A stretch of 64,000 bases of DNA, from assembly GCF_035552695.1 (NCBI RefSeq), contig NZ_DASZKT010000116.1:62001-126000 (forward strand). Direction: 5' to 3'. Shown here one piece after another: positions 52,347 to 61,033 of the stretch. The number at the start of each line of letters is the position of its first letter. The first letter of the stretch is position 1. The position numbers and the translations under genes are program-made. The stretch comes from Actinospica sp035552695. GTDB taxonomy: Bacteria > Actinomycetota > Actinomycetes > Streptomycetales > Catenulisporaceae. The notes beneath the pieces are model-generated. The model was given only the letters and a program-made list of their open reading frames with translations. It was not told the DNA's origin and ran no database searches.

Positions 52347-55252
52347 CAGTGGCAGGTCCTCCCAATGAGCTCGGCCAGAGTGGACGGCCGAGGCGACGAG
52401 GGGTGCGCGAGATGTGCGTATTGCGTCGCGCAGGAAAATCCATCGATCAACAATTCCACCTTACTCTCGTCCTCGCCCGACCAGAGCGCCGCGTCGATCT
52501 TCGGCAGCCACTGTTCCTCGCCGATCCGCCGGGAGAGCGGCTCGTGCTCGGCGCGGAAGCCGAAGGACCCGGCCAGCCCGCAACAGCCGGCGTCGAGCAC
52601 GTCCACCGAATAGCCGAGCCGGGTGAGCAGCAGCCGATCGGCGTCGGCGGCGTGCGCCGCCCGGGCGTGGCAGTGCGGGTGGACGAGCACGCGGGCCGTG
52701 GGCTCCTCGGGAGCGAGCGGGCCGAGCTCCCCGGGGTCGAGGCTGAGCAGGTGCTCGGCGGGGGAGCGGGCGAGCGAGGCGAGCTTGGCGGCGCGCGGAT
52801 CCCCGGGCAGCAGGCCGGGCAGTTCGTCGCGGAAGGCGGCCAGGCAGCTCGGCTCCGGGACGACGATCGGGACGTCGTCGGCGATGTAGCGATCGAGCGT
52901 GTCGAGAAGGCCGCGGAGGGTTCGCTCGGCCAGTTTGAGCATTCCGGCGTCGTACAGCGGCCTCCCGCAGCACGCCCAGTCGGTCGGCACGGCCACGCGT
53001 TCGCCCACTGATTCGAAGATCCGCAGCCACTCCTCCGCGACCTCGGGACGGTAGGCGTCGGTGAACGTGTCGGGCCACAGAACGACGGTCGGGAGATCGG
53101 GCAGTGCTGTTTCGCGATGGATGCGTCGCAGGGTGCTGCCGGCGACGGAAGGGGCGCGGCGATCGCGGGTGATTCCGGCGAGGCGTTTGAGGAGCGAGGC
53201 CGGGGCACCTCCGTTGAGAGCCCTGTTCGTGAGGGTCGGCATTCGGGCGGCGATCCGGGCCATCCACGGCGTGAGCGCGAGCGCGTACATCGCTCGCGGG
53301 CGCAGCCGTCGCCGGTAATGGTGGGCGAGGAACTCGGCTTTGTACGTCGCCATGTCGACGTGGGTGGGGCAGTCGACCGCGCAGCCTTTGCACGAAAGGC
53401 ACAGATCGAGGGCGTCGAGCACTTCCTTGTTGCGCCACGTGTGCCGGGTCGCCTCGCCTTGGAACATCTCGACGAGCAGCTTCGCCCGGCCACGCGTCGA
53501 GTGCTTCTCGTCCCTGGTCACACGGTACGACGGGCACATCACCCCGGCGTCGTCCCGGCGGCAGCGGCCCACGCCGACGCACCGTTCGGCGGCGTGTTGG
53601 AGCGAGCCGGCGTCGTGGGCCAAGGCGAAGAACGAGCCCGCGGCAGGCGTCGCGGGAGTGTAGGTGGGGCCGTAGCGCAGGTTCGTGTCCAGCGGGTACG
53701 GGTCGACGACCTTGCCGGGGTTCATCCGGCCGCGCGGATCGAAGACCGCCTTCACCTGCCGGAACGCATCCACGAGTTCGGGTCCGTACATGCGCTCCAG
53801 CAGTTCGCCGCGCGCCTGGCCGTCGCCGTGTTCGCCGGAGAGCGAGCCGCCGAGCGACACGACGAGGTCGGCCGCGCGCTCCACGTACGCGCGGTACTTC
53901 CGCAGCCCGGCGGCGGTGTGCAGGTCGAAGTCGTTGCGCGTGTGCACACAGCCCTGGCCGAAGTGGCCGTACCACGCGCCGGAATACCCGTACTCGTCCC
54001 AAAGGGCTGAGATGCCGCGCAGGTACTCGCCGAGGCGTTCCGGGGGGACCGCGCCGTCCTCCCAGCCTTCGGCGTTGTGGCCGCCGTCGTCACGCAGCGC
54101 CGTGGCCCCGAGCCCTGATTCGCGGATCGCCCACGCGCCGCGCTGTTCGACGGGGGAGACGAGCAGCCGGTGGGCGACATCGGCGGGCAGCGACGCGATC
54201 AGGGCGCCGGCTGCCTCGTCGGCTTCGGTTGAGGTGGCGCCGCCGACCTCGGCGAGAAGCCAGCCGCCGGACTGCGCGGCGAGCGCGTCGTCGAGCTGAG
54301 GCAGCAGCGGGAGGTGTTCCGCATTCAGGCCGCGGGAGCGCATTTGGCGGAGGAGGGTGACGTCGAAGCCCTCCAGGCCGAGCAGCGGGTGCGGTAGCAG
54401 TGACGGCACGGCGTCGGCGGCGTCGTAGATGCTCGAGTAGCCGAGAATCAGCAGGCGACGATGGCCGGGGCTCGGCGACAGGCTGACCACGGCCTCCGTC
54501 ACCAGCGCGCACGTCGACTCCGTCCCGACCAGCAGCCGCGCGACGTTGAGCGGCCGGTCGGGGAGCAACTGATCCAGGTTGTAGCCGGACACGCGACGCG
54601 GGATGTCCGGGAAGCGCTCGCGTACCAGGTCGGCGTGTCGACGGCCGATCTCCCGCAGCGAGCCCAGGATCCCGGCCTCGGGAGCGCCGGAGCGCACCAG
54701 CGCCGCGTACGCCGCCTCGTCGTACTCACCGAACTCGTATTCGACGCCGTCGTAGCAGGCCACGCGCAGTCGCAGAACGTTGTCGACGGTCTTGCCCGCG
54801 TAGAGCGCGTGCGTGCCGCAGGAGTTGTTGCCGATCATCCCGCCGAGCGTGCACCAGGCGTGCGTCGCCGGGTCGGGGCCGAACGTCAGGCCGTGGGCAG
54901 CCGCGGCGTGGCGCAGATCGTCGAGCACGACTCCGGGCTGGATCCGCGCCGTGCGCGCCTCCGGGTCGATCTCCAGGATGCGATTCATGTGACGGCTGAA
55001 GTCGAAGACCACCGCCGTGTTGCACGCCTGCCCGGCGAGCGAGGTCCCGGCGCCGCGGCCGAGCACCGGCACGTCGTGCTCCGCGCACACCGTGAGGGCC
55101 GCGATCACGTCATGCGCGGAGCGCGGGAAGATCACGCCGATCGGGACCTGCCGGTAATTCGACGAGTCGGTCGCGTAGATCGCGCGCGTCCCCGGGTCGA
55201 ATTCCACAAGATCGGGTCCGAGCGCCGCCCGCAGTGCCTTCTCCAGGGACAT
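52346..55252 (-). CDS. Fused FAD-linked oxidase / 4Fe-4S / CCG-domain oxidoreductase
   Basis: 968 residues in three parts. Residues 20-470 are a FAD_binding_4 plus FAD-oxidase C module (VLGRGAGTSLAGQACNTAVV, LGGMIGNNSCGTHALYAGKT, SGEHGDGQARGELL), as in D-lactate or glycolate dehydrogenases. About 500-640 holds two cluster motifs, CVGVGRCRRDDAGVMCP and CLSCKGCAVDCPTHVDM. The C-terminus has two CCG-type motifs (WACCGRPLYDAG, GCCGLAGSFGF). It should oxidise a 2-hydroxy acid and pass electrons to quinone. TAAGAT (55260-55265) is 7 nt before ATG 55252, a leaderless start. Confidence 0.9.
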   Translation of the reverse strand: MSLEKALRAALGPDLVEFDPGTRAIYATDSSNYRQVPIGVIFPRSAHDVIAALTVCAEHDVPVLGRGAGTSLAGQACNTAVVFDFSRHMNRILEIDPEARTARIQPGVVLDDLRHAAAAHGLTFGPDPATHAWCTLGGMIGNNSCGTHALYAGKTVDNVLRLRVACYDGVEYEFGEYDEAAYAALVRSGAPEAGILGSLREIGRRHADLVRERFPDIPRRVSGYNLDQLLPDRPLNVARLLVGTESTCALVTEAVVSLSPSPGHRRLLILGYSSIYDAADAVPSLLPHPLLGLEGFDVTLLRQMRSRGLNAEHLPLLPQLDDALAAQSGGWLLAEVGGATSTEADEAAGALIASLPADVAHRLLVSPVEQRGAWAIRESGLGATALRDDGGHNAEGWEDGAVPPERLGEYLRGISALWDEYGYSGAWYGHFGQGCVHTRNDFDLHTAAGLRKYRAYVERAADLVVSLGGSLSGEHGDGQARGELLERMYGPELVDAFRQVKAVFDPRGRMNPGKVVDPYPLDTNLRYGPTYTPATPAAGSFFALAHDAGSLQHAAERCVGVGRCRRDDAGVMCPSYRVTRDEKHSTRGRAKLLVEMFQGEATRHTWRNKEVLDALDLCLSCKGCAVDCPTHVDMATYKAEFLAHHYRRRLRPRAMYALALTPWMARIAARMPTLTNRALNGGAPASLLKRLAGITRDRRAPSVAGSTLRRIHRETALPDLPTVVLWPDTFTDAYRPEVAEEWLRIFESVGERVAVPTDWACCGRPLYDAGMLKLAERTLRGLLDTLDRYIADDVPIVVPEPSCLAAFRDELPGLLPGDPRAAKLASLARSPAEHLLSLDPGELGPLAPEEPTARVLVHPHCHARAAHAADADRLLLTRLGYSVDVLDAGCCGLAGSFGFRAEHEPLSRRIGEEQWLPKIDAALWSGEDESKVELLIDGFSCATQYAHLAHPSSPRPSTLAELIGRTCH

Positions 55253-55259
55253 ATCGGCG

Positions 55260-55291
55260 ATCTTAGAGCCTTCCGCACCTGCGGGTATGAT
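55260..55291. promoter_or_regulatory. Back-to-back leaderless promoters
   Basis: Minus-strand TAAGAT (55260-55265) serves the FAD/Fe-S gene and plus-strand TATGAT (55286-55291) serves the substrate-binding-protein gene, 8 nt before its GTG. Only 47 nt separate the two start codons, leaving no room for a riboswitch. Confidence 0.6.
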
Positions 55292-55299
55292 CACACCCT

Positions 55300-56397
55300 G
55301 TGAACTCACCGCCGGATTCGGGCAGCCGCCCGCCCAACCTCACCCGCCGCTCGCTGGTGGCCCTCGGCCTCGGCGCGGGGGTGACCGTGCTCGCCGCCTG
55401 GGGCGGCGGCCGCGGCTCGGGCGCGTCGAACACCCAGGCGGCGAACGACGGCGTTCAACTGGCGGACGTCTCGCTGGCGCTCGACTGGACGCCGAACACC
55501 AACCACACCGGCGTCTTCGTCGCGCAGCAGCTCGGCTACTTCGCCCAGCGCGGCATCAACCTGCAGATCGTGCCGTACGGCTCGACCGCGCCCGAGACGC
55601 TGATCTCCACGCACAAGGCGGACTTCGGCATCTCCTACCAGGACGGGCTGACGGAGGCCGCGGTCGCCGGCGGCGACATCGTCTCGGTGTTCGCGATCAC
55701 CCAGAAGACGGACGTGTGTATCGGTGTGCGCGCGGATTCCGCGATCAAGAATCCGGCGCAGCTGGACGGGAAGGTCTACGCGGGCTACGGCGGGCCGATG
55801 GAGGTCCCCATGCTGCAGTACGTGATCCGCGCGGCGGGCGGCACCGGCCAGTTCAAGGACGTGACCCTCAACACGGACGCCTACCAGGCGCTCTACGCGG
55901 GCCAGGCCGACTTCGCGATGCCCGAGCCGACGTGGGAGGTGCTGCAGGCCGCGCTCGTCGGCAAGCCGCTGCGCACCTTCGACGTCACCGAGTACGGCTT
56001 CCCGGCGATCTACTCGGCGATCATCGCCTCGTCGAGCCACTACCTTCAGCACAACGCGGACGTCGCCAAGCGCTTCCTCGCCGCGATCGAGGAAGGCTAC
56101 GCCTACGCCGCCGCGCACCCGACGGAGGCGGCGAACCTGCTCATCCAGGCGAACCAGGCGGTGCTCGGCACGCAGGTCCAGCTCGTCATGCAGAGCGCGC
56201 AACTCGAGGCCAGCCAGTACTACAAAGACTCCAATGGGCAAATCGGCTACCAGAGCGCGGCGCGCTGGCAGGCGCTGACCGACTTCATGTTCAAGAACGG
56301 CATCCTCACCGACGCCTCGGGCAAGCCCATCAAGGCCGCACCCAAGGAGTCGACGCTGTTCACCAACGACTACCTTCCGGCGAGCGTGACCGCATGA
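55300..56397 (+). CDS. ABC transporter substrate-binding protein (NMT1/ThiY-like)
   Basis: 365 residues. The mature domain opens with VSLALDWTPNTNHTGVFVAQ, the pattern of ThiY/NMT1 proteins that bind pyrimidine precursors of thiamine; related proteins bind sulfonates or nitrate. The N-terminus has a twin-Arg motif (LTRRSLVALGLGAG), suggesting Tat export. The expected lipobox reads VLAAWGGG: the lipidation Cys is Trp. It heads an operon with permease, ATPase and kinase genes, joined by 4-nt overlaps. The GTG start is about 8 nt after TATGAT. Confidence 0.85.
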   Translation: MNSPPDSGSRPPNLTRRSLVALGLGAGVTVLAAWGGGRGSGASNTQAANDGVQLADVSLALDWTPNTNHTGVFVAQQLGYFAQRGINLQIVPYGSTAPETLISTHKADFGISYQDGLTEAAVAGGDIVSVFAITQKTDVCIGVRADSAIKNPAQLDGKVYAGYGGPMEVPMLQYVIRAAGGTGQFKDVTLNTDAYQALYAGQADFAMPEPTWEVLQAALVGKPLRTFDVTEYGFPAIYSAIIASSSHYLQHNADVAKRFLAAIEEGYAYAAAHPTEAANLLIQANQAVLGTQVQLVMQSAQLEASQYYKDSNGQIGYQSAARWQALTDFMFKNGILTDASGKPIKAAPKESTLFTNDYLPASVTA

Positions 56398-57179
56398 CGC
56401 CCAATCGGCTCATTCGTATGCTTTGGCCGCCGGTGCTGCTGGCCGCCGTGCTGATCGTCGGCTGGCAGCTGGCCGCCGAGTACGGGGTCAAGAACCCGCA
56501 GGTGCTGCCCTCGCCGAGCCAGGTCGTCTCGGCCGGCTGGGGGCAGCGCCGCGCGATCGCGCACAATGCGTGGCCGACGCTGCGCGAGACGGAGCTCGGC
56601 TTCGCGTTCTCTTTCGCGGTCTCCTGGATCCTCGCTACGGCCATGGACTTCTCCCCGGCCGCCCGCCGCGCGGTCTACCCGCTGCTGGTCGCCTCGCAGA
56701 CCGTTCCGATCATCGCGATCGCCCCGCTGTTCGTGGTGATGTTCGGCTTCGGGATCGGGCCGAAGATCCTGCTCGTCGCGCTGGCCACGTTCTTCCCGCT
56801 GGCCGCCTCGCTGGCCGCCGGTTTCGCGAACGCCGACGAGGACGCCGACCGGCTGATGCGTTCGATGGGCGCGAGCCGTTGGCGGATCTTCTGGACGATG
56901 CGGGTGCCCGGGGCGCTGCCGTTCTTCTTCACCGGCCTGCGCGTCGCCATCACGTACGCGATCGGCGGTGCGATCTTCGCCGAGTACGCGGGGGCGGAGA
57001 GCGGGCTCGGCATCTATCTGCAGCAGATGCAGCAGGTCTTCCGCACCGACCTCGTGTTCGCGACGGTCGCGGTGATCGCGATCGGCAGCATCGTGCTGTT
57101 CGCGCTGACGTACCTGCTGGAGCGTTGGCTCACGCCGTGGCGCAGGCATGAGCGGACCGGTCGGGAGGCGGCGAGATGA
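56394..57179 (+). CDS. ABC transporter permease (ThiX/SsuC-like)
   Basis: 261 residues, six membrane segments. The ATPase-contacting EAA loop is ADEDADRLMRSMGASRWRIFWTMRVPGALPFFF (in parts: DADRLMRSMGASRWRIFW). LIVGWQLAAEYGVKNPQVLPSPSQV near the N-terminus is typical of the nitrate/taurine/HMP importer group. The start overlaps the binding-protein stop (ATGA), and its stop overlaps the ATPase start. Confidence 0.9.
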   Translation: MTPNRLIRMLWPPVLLAAVLIVGWQLAAEYGVKNPQVLPSPSQVVSAGWGQRRAIAHNAWPTLRETELGFAFSFAVSWILATAMDFSPAARRAVYPLLVASQTVPIIAIAPLFVVMFGFGIGPKILLVALATFFPLAASLAAGFANADEDADRLMRSMGASRWRIFWTMRVPGALPFFFTGLRVAITYAIGGAIFAEYAGAESGLGIYLQQMQQVFRTDLVFATVAVIAIGSIVLFALTYLLERWLTPWRRHERTGREAAR

Positions 57180-57931
57180 CCACTGACTATGTACTCGAGA
57201 CGAAGGGCCTGACGCACGAGTACGCGCGTCCGGGCCGGTCGCCGCTGCCTGTGCTCGCCGGTCTCGACCTGCAGGTACGCGAAGGCGAGATCGCGGCCGT
57301 CATCGGTCCGAGCGGCAGCGGGAAGTCCACGCTGCTGAACATCCTGGCCGATCTCGACAAGCCGAGCGGCGGCGAGGTTCGGGTCGCCGGTGAGCGCGGG
57401 GTGGCGTACATGCCGCAGAAGGATCTGCTCTTCCCGTGGCGCACGATCGAGGACAACGCGATCCTCGGCCTCGAGGTCGCCGGGGTGAAGAAGAAGGCCG
57501 CGCGCGAGCAGGTGGCGCCGCTGTTCGCGGAGTTCGGGCTGGACGGGTTCGAGTACGTGTACCCGGCGCAGCTCTCGGGAGGCATGCGGCAGCGCGCGGC
57601 CCTGCTGCGGACCGTCGCGATGAACCGGCCGGTGCTGCTGCTCGACGAGCCGTTCGGCGCCCTCGACTCGCTCACCCGCACGCAGATGCAGCTGTGGCTG
57701 GCCGAGACCTGGCAGCGGCACGGTTGGACGATCGTGCTGGTCACGCACGATATCCGGGAGGCGGTGTTCCTCTCCGACTCCGTGCACGTCCTGAGCCCCA
57801 GGCCCGCGCGCGTCACCCGCCGCTTCGAGATCGACCTGCCGAGGCCGCGCGGCGCCGGCACCTTCGCCCTGCCCGAGTTCGCCGGGCTCGAACGGCAACT
57901 GCTCGACACGCTGCTCGGATCGAGCTCCTAA
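57176..57931 (+). CDS. ABC transporter ATP-binding protein (ThiZ/SsuB-like)
   Basis: 251 residues. Walker A is GPSGSGKSTLL, Q-loop YMPQKDLLFPWRTI (the LFPW motif is typical of nitrate/taurine/HMP importers), signature LSGGMRQRAALLRT, Walker B VLLLDEPFGALDS and the switch His in LVTHDIREAV. It drives import with the preceding permease. It overlaps both neighbours (ATGA before, TAATG after). Confidence 0.92.
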   Translation: MTTDYVLETKGLTHEYARPGRSPLPVLAGLDLQVREGEIAAVIGPSGSGKSTLLNILADLDKPSGGEVRVAGERGVAYMPQKDLLFPWRTIEDNAILGLEVAGVKKKAAREQVAPLFAEFGLDGFEYVYPAQLSGGMRQRAALLRTVAMNRPVLLLDEPFGALDSLTRTQMQLWLAETWQRHGWTIVLVTHDIREAVFLSDSVHVLSPRPARVTRRFEIDLPRPRGAGTFALPEFAGLERQLLDTLLGSSS

Positions 57932-59073
57932 TGTCCGCTTCGCCGCACCTCGTGCACGGGATGGGCACCGAACCGGCCGACCCCGACTGGCCGCCGCTCA
58001 CCCTGCCCGAACTCGACGCGTTGCTCGCCGCGTTTCCCGAGGCGGGCGGCGCACGCGAGGTCCGGTGGCGTTCCCCGCGACCGCTCTCGGCCGCCGCGCT
58101 CGTCCGCGCGGCACGGGGCGCGGACGTGTTCGTCAAGCGGCACCACATCAGCGTGCGTACGCGCGAAAGCCTGGCCGAGGAGCACGGCTTCCTGCGACAC
58201 CTCGCGGCGAACCACGCTCCGGTAGTACGAGTGCTGACGGAGGCCGGCGGCGAGTCCGTCGGCGTCAGCGACGACGGCGCGTGGACGTACGAGGTGCACA
58301 GCGTCGGCGAGGGCGAAGACGTGTACCGCGACGCGATCTCCTGGTCACCGTTCCACAGCCTGCAGCACGCGCACTCCGCTGGCCGGATCTTGGCGAAGCT
58401 GCATGACTGCGCGAGGGGCTACGACGCGCCGAATCGCTCCGTCGTGCCGCTGACCGGTGGCTTCACCATCTTCGGCGATCAGACGGATCCGCTGTCCGCT
58501 GCCGAGAAGTTCGCCGCCGCGCGGCCGGCGCTGGCGGTCTACCTGGAGCGGAAGGCCGATTGGCGCGGCGCGCTGGAGCGCTGGCACCTGCCGTTCTACG
58601 AGCGTCTTCAGCCGCAGCTTCGAGCGCTACCGCCGCTGTGGACGCACAACGACCTGCACGCCTCGAATCTGCTCTGGCACGGCGACGAGGCGGCGAGCGT
58701 CATCGACTTCAACCTCGCCGACCGCGCGTACGCAGTGCACGATCTCGCGCTGGCGATCGAGCGCAACGCGATCGAATGGGTCGAACTCGCGGGGAAGGGC
58801 GAGCGCGCCGTCCACGCGGATGCCGCGCGTGCGCTGATCGCAGGCTACGAAGAGGTCCGCCGCCTCACTGACGCGGAGCGGGCGGCGCTCCCCGAACTGC
58901 TCCCGCTCTGCCACGTGGACTTCGCGCTCAGCGAACTCGACTACTTCGCCGGAGTGACGAAGAACGAGGCCAACGCGGAACTCGCCTACCGCTACCTGAT
59001 CGACCACACGTTCTGGTTCGCGAGCGAGGGCGGATCCGCGTTCCTGCGCGAGATCGTCAGTCCTCGTGCCTGA
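57931..59073 (+). CDS. APH-fold phosphotransferase (small-molecule kinase)
   Basis: 380 residues, aminoglycoside-phosphotransferase fold. Visible motifs: the ATP Lys in GADVFVKRHH (K69), the catalytic loop WTHNDLHASNLLW with D241, and the metal Asp in SVIDFNLADR (D259). The family includes thiamine kinase, choline kinase, homoserine kinase and antibiotic kinases. Its ATG overlaps the ATPase stop, so it is made with a ThiXYZ-like importer; phosphorylation of the imported compound (trapping) is the natural inference. The last 17 bp overlap the convergent response-regulator gene. Confidence 0.85.
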   Translation: MSASPHLVHGMGTEPADPDWPPLTLPELDALLAAFPEAGGAREVRWRSPRPLSAAALVRAARGADVFVKRHHISVRTRESLAEEHGFLRHLAANHAPVVRVLTEAGGESVGVSDDGAWTYEVHSVGEGEDVYRDAISWSPFHSLQHAHSAGRILAKLHDCARGYDAPNRSVVPLTGGFTIFGDQTDPLSAAEKFAAARPALAVYLERKADWRGALERWHLPFYERLQPQLRALPPLWTHNDLHASNLLWHGDEAASVIDFNLADRAYAVHDLALAIERNAIEWVELAGKGERAVHADAARALIAGYEEVRRLTDAERAALPELLPLCHVDFALSELDYFAGVTKNEANAELAYRYLIDHTFWFASEGGSAFLREIVSPRA

Positions 59074-59716
59074 CCGCCCAGAGTGCCGCCTGGGTTCGGT
59101 CCGAGACTCCTAGTTTCATCAGAATGTTCGAGACATGCGTCTTGACGGTCTTCTCCGCGAGCAGGAGAGTCCTGGCGATCTCGCGGTTCGACCTGCCGGC
59201 GGCGATCTGCTGCAGCACCTCGCGCTCACGCGCCGTCAACTGCGGGCCCTGCGTCTCGCTCGGCACGGCGGCGGCGGATCCGGCCTGCGCGACGAGCGCC
59301 TCTGAGACCTGCGGGCCCAGCAGCACGTGACCCGCCGCGACCGCGCGCACGGCCGTCGCCAACGCCGCCGGATCGACGTCCTTGGAGATATAGCCGCGCG
59401 CTCCCGCCCGAAGCGCGGGCAGCGCGCTGCGATACTCGCCGAAGCTCGTCACCACGAGCACGCGGTCCGCCAAGCCCTGCTCGGCAAGCGTTTCCAGGGC
59501 GGACAGGCCGTCCACGCCCGGCATGACCAGATCGAGCAGCACGACGTCCGGCAGCAGTTCGGCGGTCAACGCGGCGGCCTCGGCACCGTCGGACGCCTCG
59601 CCGACCACCTCGAGGTCCGGTTCCAGTTCGAGGAACACGCGGAGCCCCTGACGGACCATCGGATGATCGTCGGCGATCAGCACTCTCACCTTGCCGCCCC
59701 CGCTACGACCGGCCAC
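59057..59716 (-). CDS. NarL/DevR-like response regulator
   Basis: 219 residues. Receiver: VRVLIADDHPMVRQGL, phospho-acceptor D62 (DVVLLDLVMPGVDG), Lys in ARGYISKDVDP. LuxR HTH: LTAREREVLQQIAAGRSNREIARTLLLAEKTVKTHVSNILMKL (in parts: LTAREREVLQQIAAGRSNRE, EKTVKTHVSNILMKL). It overlaps the upstream GAF kinase by 14 bp and is its partner. With the DosR-like box at 60953-60974 a hypoxia or redox role like DevR is plausible. Confidence 0.9.
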   Translation of the reverse strand: MAGRSGGGKVRVLIADDHPMVRQGLRVFLELEPDLEVVGEASDGAEAAALTAELLPDVVLLDLVMPGVDGLSALETLAEQGLADRVLVVTSFGEYRSALPALRAGARGYISKDVDPAALATAVRAVAAGHVLLGPQVSEALVAQAGSAAAVPSETQGPQLTAREREVLQQIAAGRSNREIARTLLLAEKTVKTHVSNILMKLGVSDRTQAALWAVRHED

Positions 59717-60899
59717 CGGGCACCTCCAGTTCGATCAACGTGCCCGCGCCCTCCTGCGTCTGCACGGCCAGCCTGCCGCCGACCGAATCGGCCCGCTCGC
59801 GCATCGAGACCAGCCCGAGGCCGCGGCCCGCCGCCTGCGGATCGAAGCCCTTCCCGTCATCGCGCACCACCAGGCGTACGCCGCCGACCAGCCGGTCAGG
59901 GCCCGTGCAGATCGGCTGCAGGGACACGTCGATCCGACTCGCCCCCGCATGCTTCAGCGCGTTGTGCAACGCCTCCTGCGCGACCCGCAGCACGACCTGA
60001 TCGTGCGTCGGCGGCAGCGGCTGCGTCTGGTGGCAGGTGAAGCGCACGCGCGGGCCGCCGTGCGCACTGCGGGCGCGGTCGATCACCGCGACCTGCTTGC
60101 GCAGCGCCTCGGCCAACCCGTCGCCCGCGAGATCCGGGGTGCGCAGCTCGCCGACCGCCGTCGACAACTCCTCGGCGGCCTCCGTCGCCAGCGCGCCGAC
60201 CTGCGCCAACTGCTCGCGCGCCCGCTCCGGATCCGACGCCACCAGGCTGCTCGCGGCCTGCGCCGTCAACCGCAGCGCGAACAGCTTCTGCGCCACCGCG
60301 TCGTGCAGCTCACGCGCCAGCCGCGCCCGCTCCGTAGTGATCGCCAGTTCGCGCTCACGCTCGTAGAGACGGGCGTGCGTCAACGCGATCGCCGCGTGCG
60401 CCGCGAGGATCTTCAGTACCGCCTCGTCGTCCTCAGTGAAATCCCCGCCATCGCCGACCGGCTCGGTGTTGCCCATGAACAATGCGCCGAGGATCACGTC
60501 CCCGTCCCGGATGGGCACGCCCAGAAAGCCGCGCAGCCGTGGATGCGCCCCCGGCCACCAGCTGAAACGCGGATCCGCCATGATGTCCGACAGCCGCTGC
60601 GGATGCGGGTCCTGCATCATCACGCCGAGCATGCCGTGCTGCCGGGGCAGCGGCCCGATCGCCTTCCACTGCTCGTCCGTGACGCCTTCGACCAGGAACC
60701 GCGCGAAGGACCCCGCTCCGTCCGGCACCCCGAGCGCCGCGTACTCCGCGCCGACCAGATCGCGCGCCGTCCGCAGGATCGTGCGCAGCACCGTCGAGGT
60801 GTCCAGATGCTCGGTCACCGCGAGCACGGCCTCGCTCAGCTCACTCATCGCGGCCAGCGCGGCCGCCCTCGCGCTCGCACCGGCGCCGCTCTCGGACAT
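59703..60899 (-). CDS. GAF-domain sensor histidine kinase (DevS-like)
   Basis: 398 residues, no membrane segment. One GAF domain (about 25-175: LGVPDGAGSFARFLVEGV, LRGFLGVPIRDGDVILGALFMGNT in parts) is followed by a HisKA_3 box with His (RLARELHDAVAQKLFALRL) and HATPase (VAQEALHNALKHAGA, VVRDDGKGFD, GRGLGLVSMRERADSVGG). DevS-type heme sensors have two GAF domains; here only one, though the sequence MLGVMMQDPHPQRLSD and a His nearby match their first GAF. ATG 60899 has TACGGT (60906-60911) 6 nt upstream. Cytoplasmic redox or gas sensing is inferred. Confidence 0.88.
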   Translation of the reverse strand: MSESGAGASARAAALAAMSELSEAVLAVTEHLDTSTVLRTILRTARDLVGAEYAALGVPDGAGSFARFLVEGVTDEQWKAIGPLPRQHGMLGVMMQDPHPQRLSDIMADPRFSWWPGAHPRLRGFLGVPIRDGDVILGALFMGNTEPVGDGGDFTEDDEAVLKILAAHAAIALTHARLYERERELAITTERARLARELHDAVAQKLFALRLTAQAASSLVASDPERAREQLAQVGALATEAAEELSTAVGELRTPDLAGDGLAEALRKQVAVIDRARSAHGGPRVRFTCHQTQPLPPTHDQVVLRVAQEALHNALKHAGASRIDVSLQPICTGPDRLVGGVRLVVRDDGKGFDPQAAGRGLGLVSMRERADSVGGRLAVQTQEGAGTLIELEVPGGRS

Positions 60900-60952
60900 G
60901 CACTCACCGTACCGCCGACCTCCGCCGAAGCGGATCAGTCCGTGTACGGGCG

Positions 60953-60974
60953 TTGGTCCTAGGACCAAAGTCCT
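60953..60974. promoter_or_regulatory. DosR/DevR-like box
   Basis: TTGGTCCTAGGACCAA (60953-60968) is a perfect palindrome and overlaps AGGAC-CAAA-GTCCT (60961-60974), which fits the DosR consensus GGGAC-TWWA-GTCCC at 10 of 14 positions. It is about 55-60 nt upstream of both the kinase start (60899) and the SDR start (61034). Confidence 0.6.
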
Positions 60975-61033
60975 GCGACGTACCGGGCTGCGGCCCGATC
61001 ACGACTCGCACCCCGCGGCGAGACGGTCAAGGC

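Noticed and set aside
55253..55299. TPP riboswitch before the ThiY-like gene
   Set aside because: Only 47 nt separate the divergent start codons, and both genes have -10 motifs at leaderless spacing.
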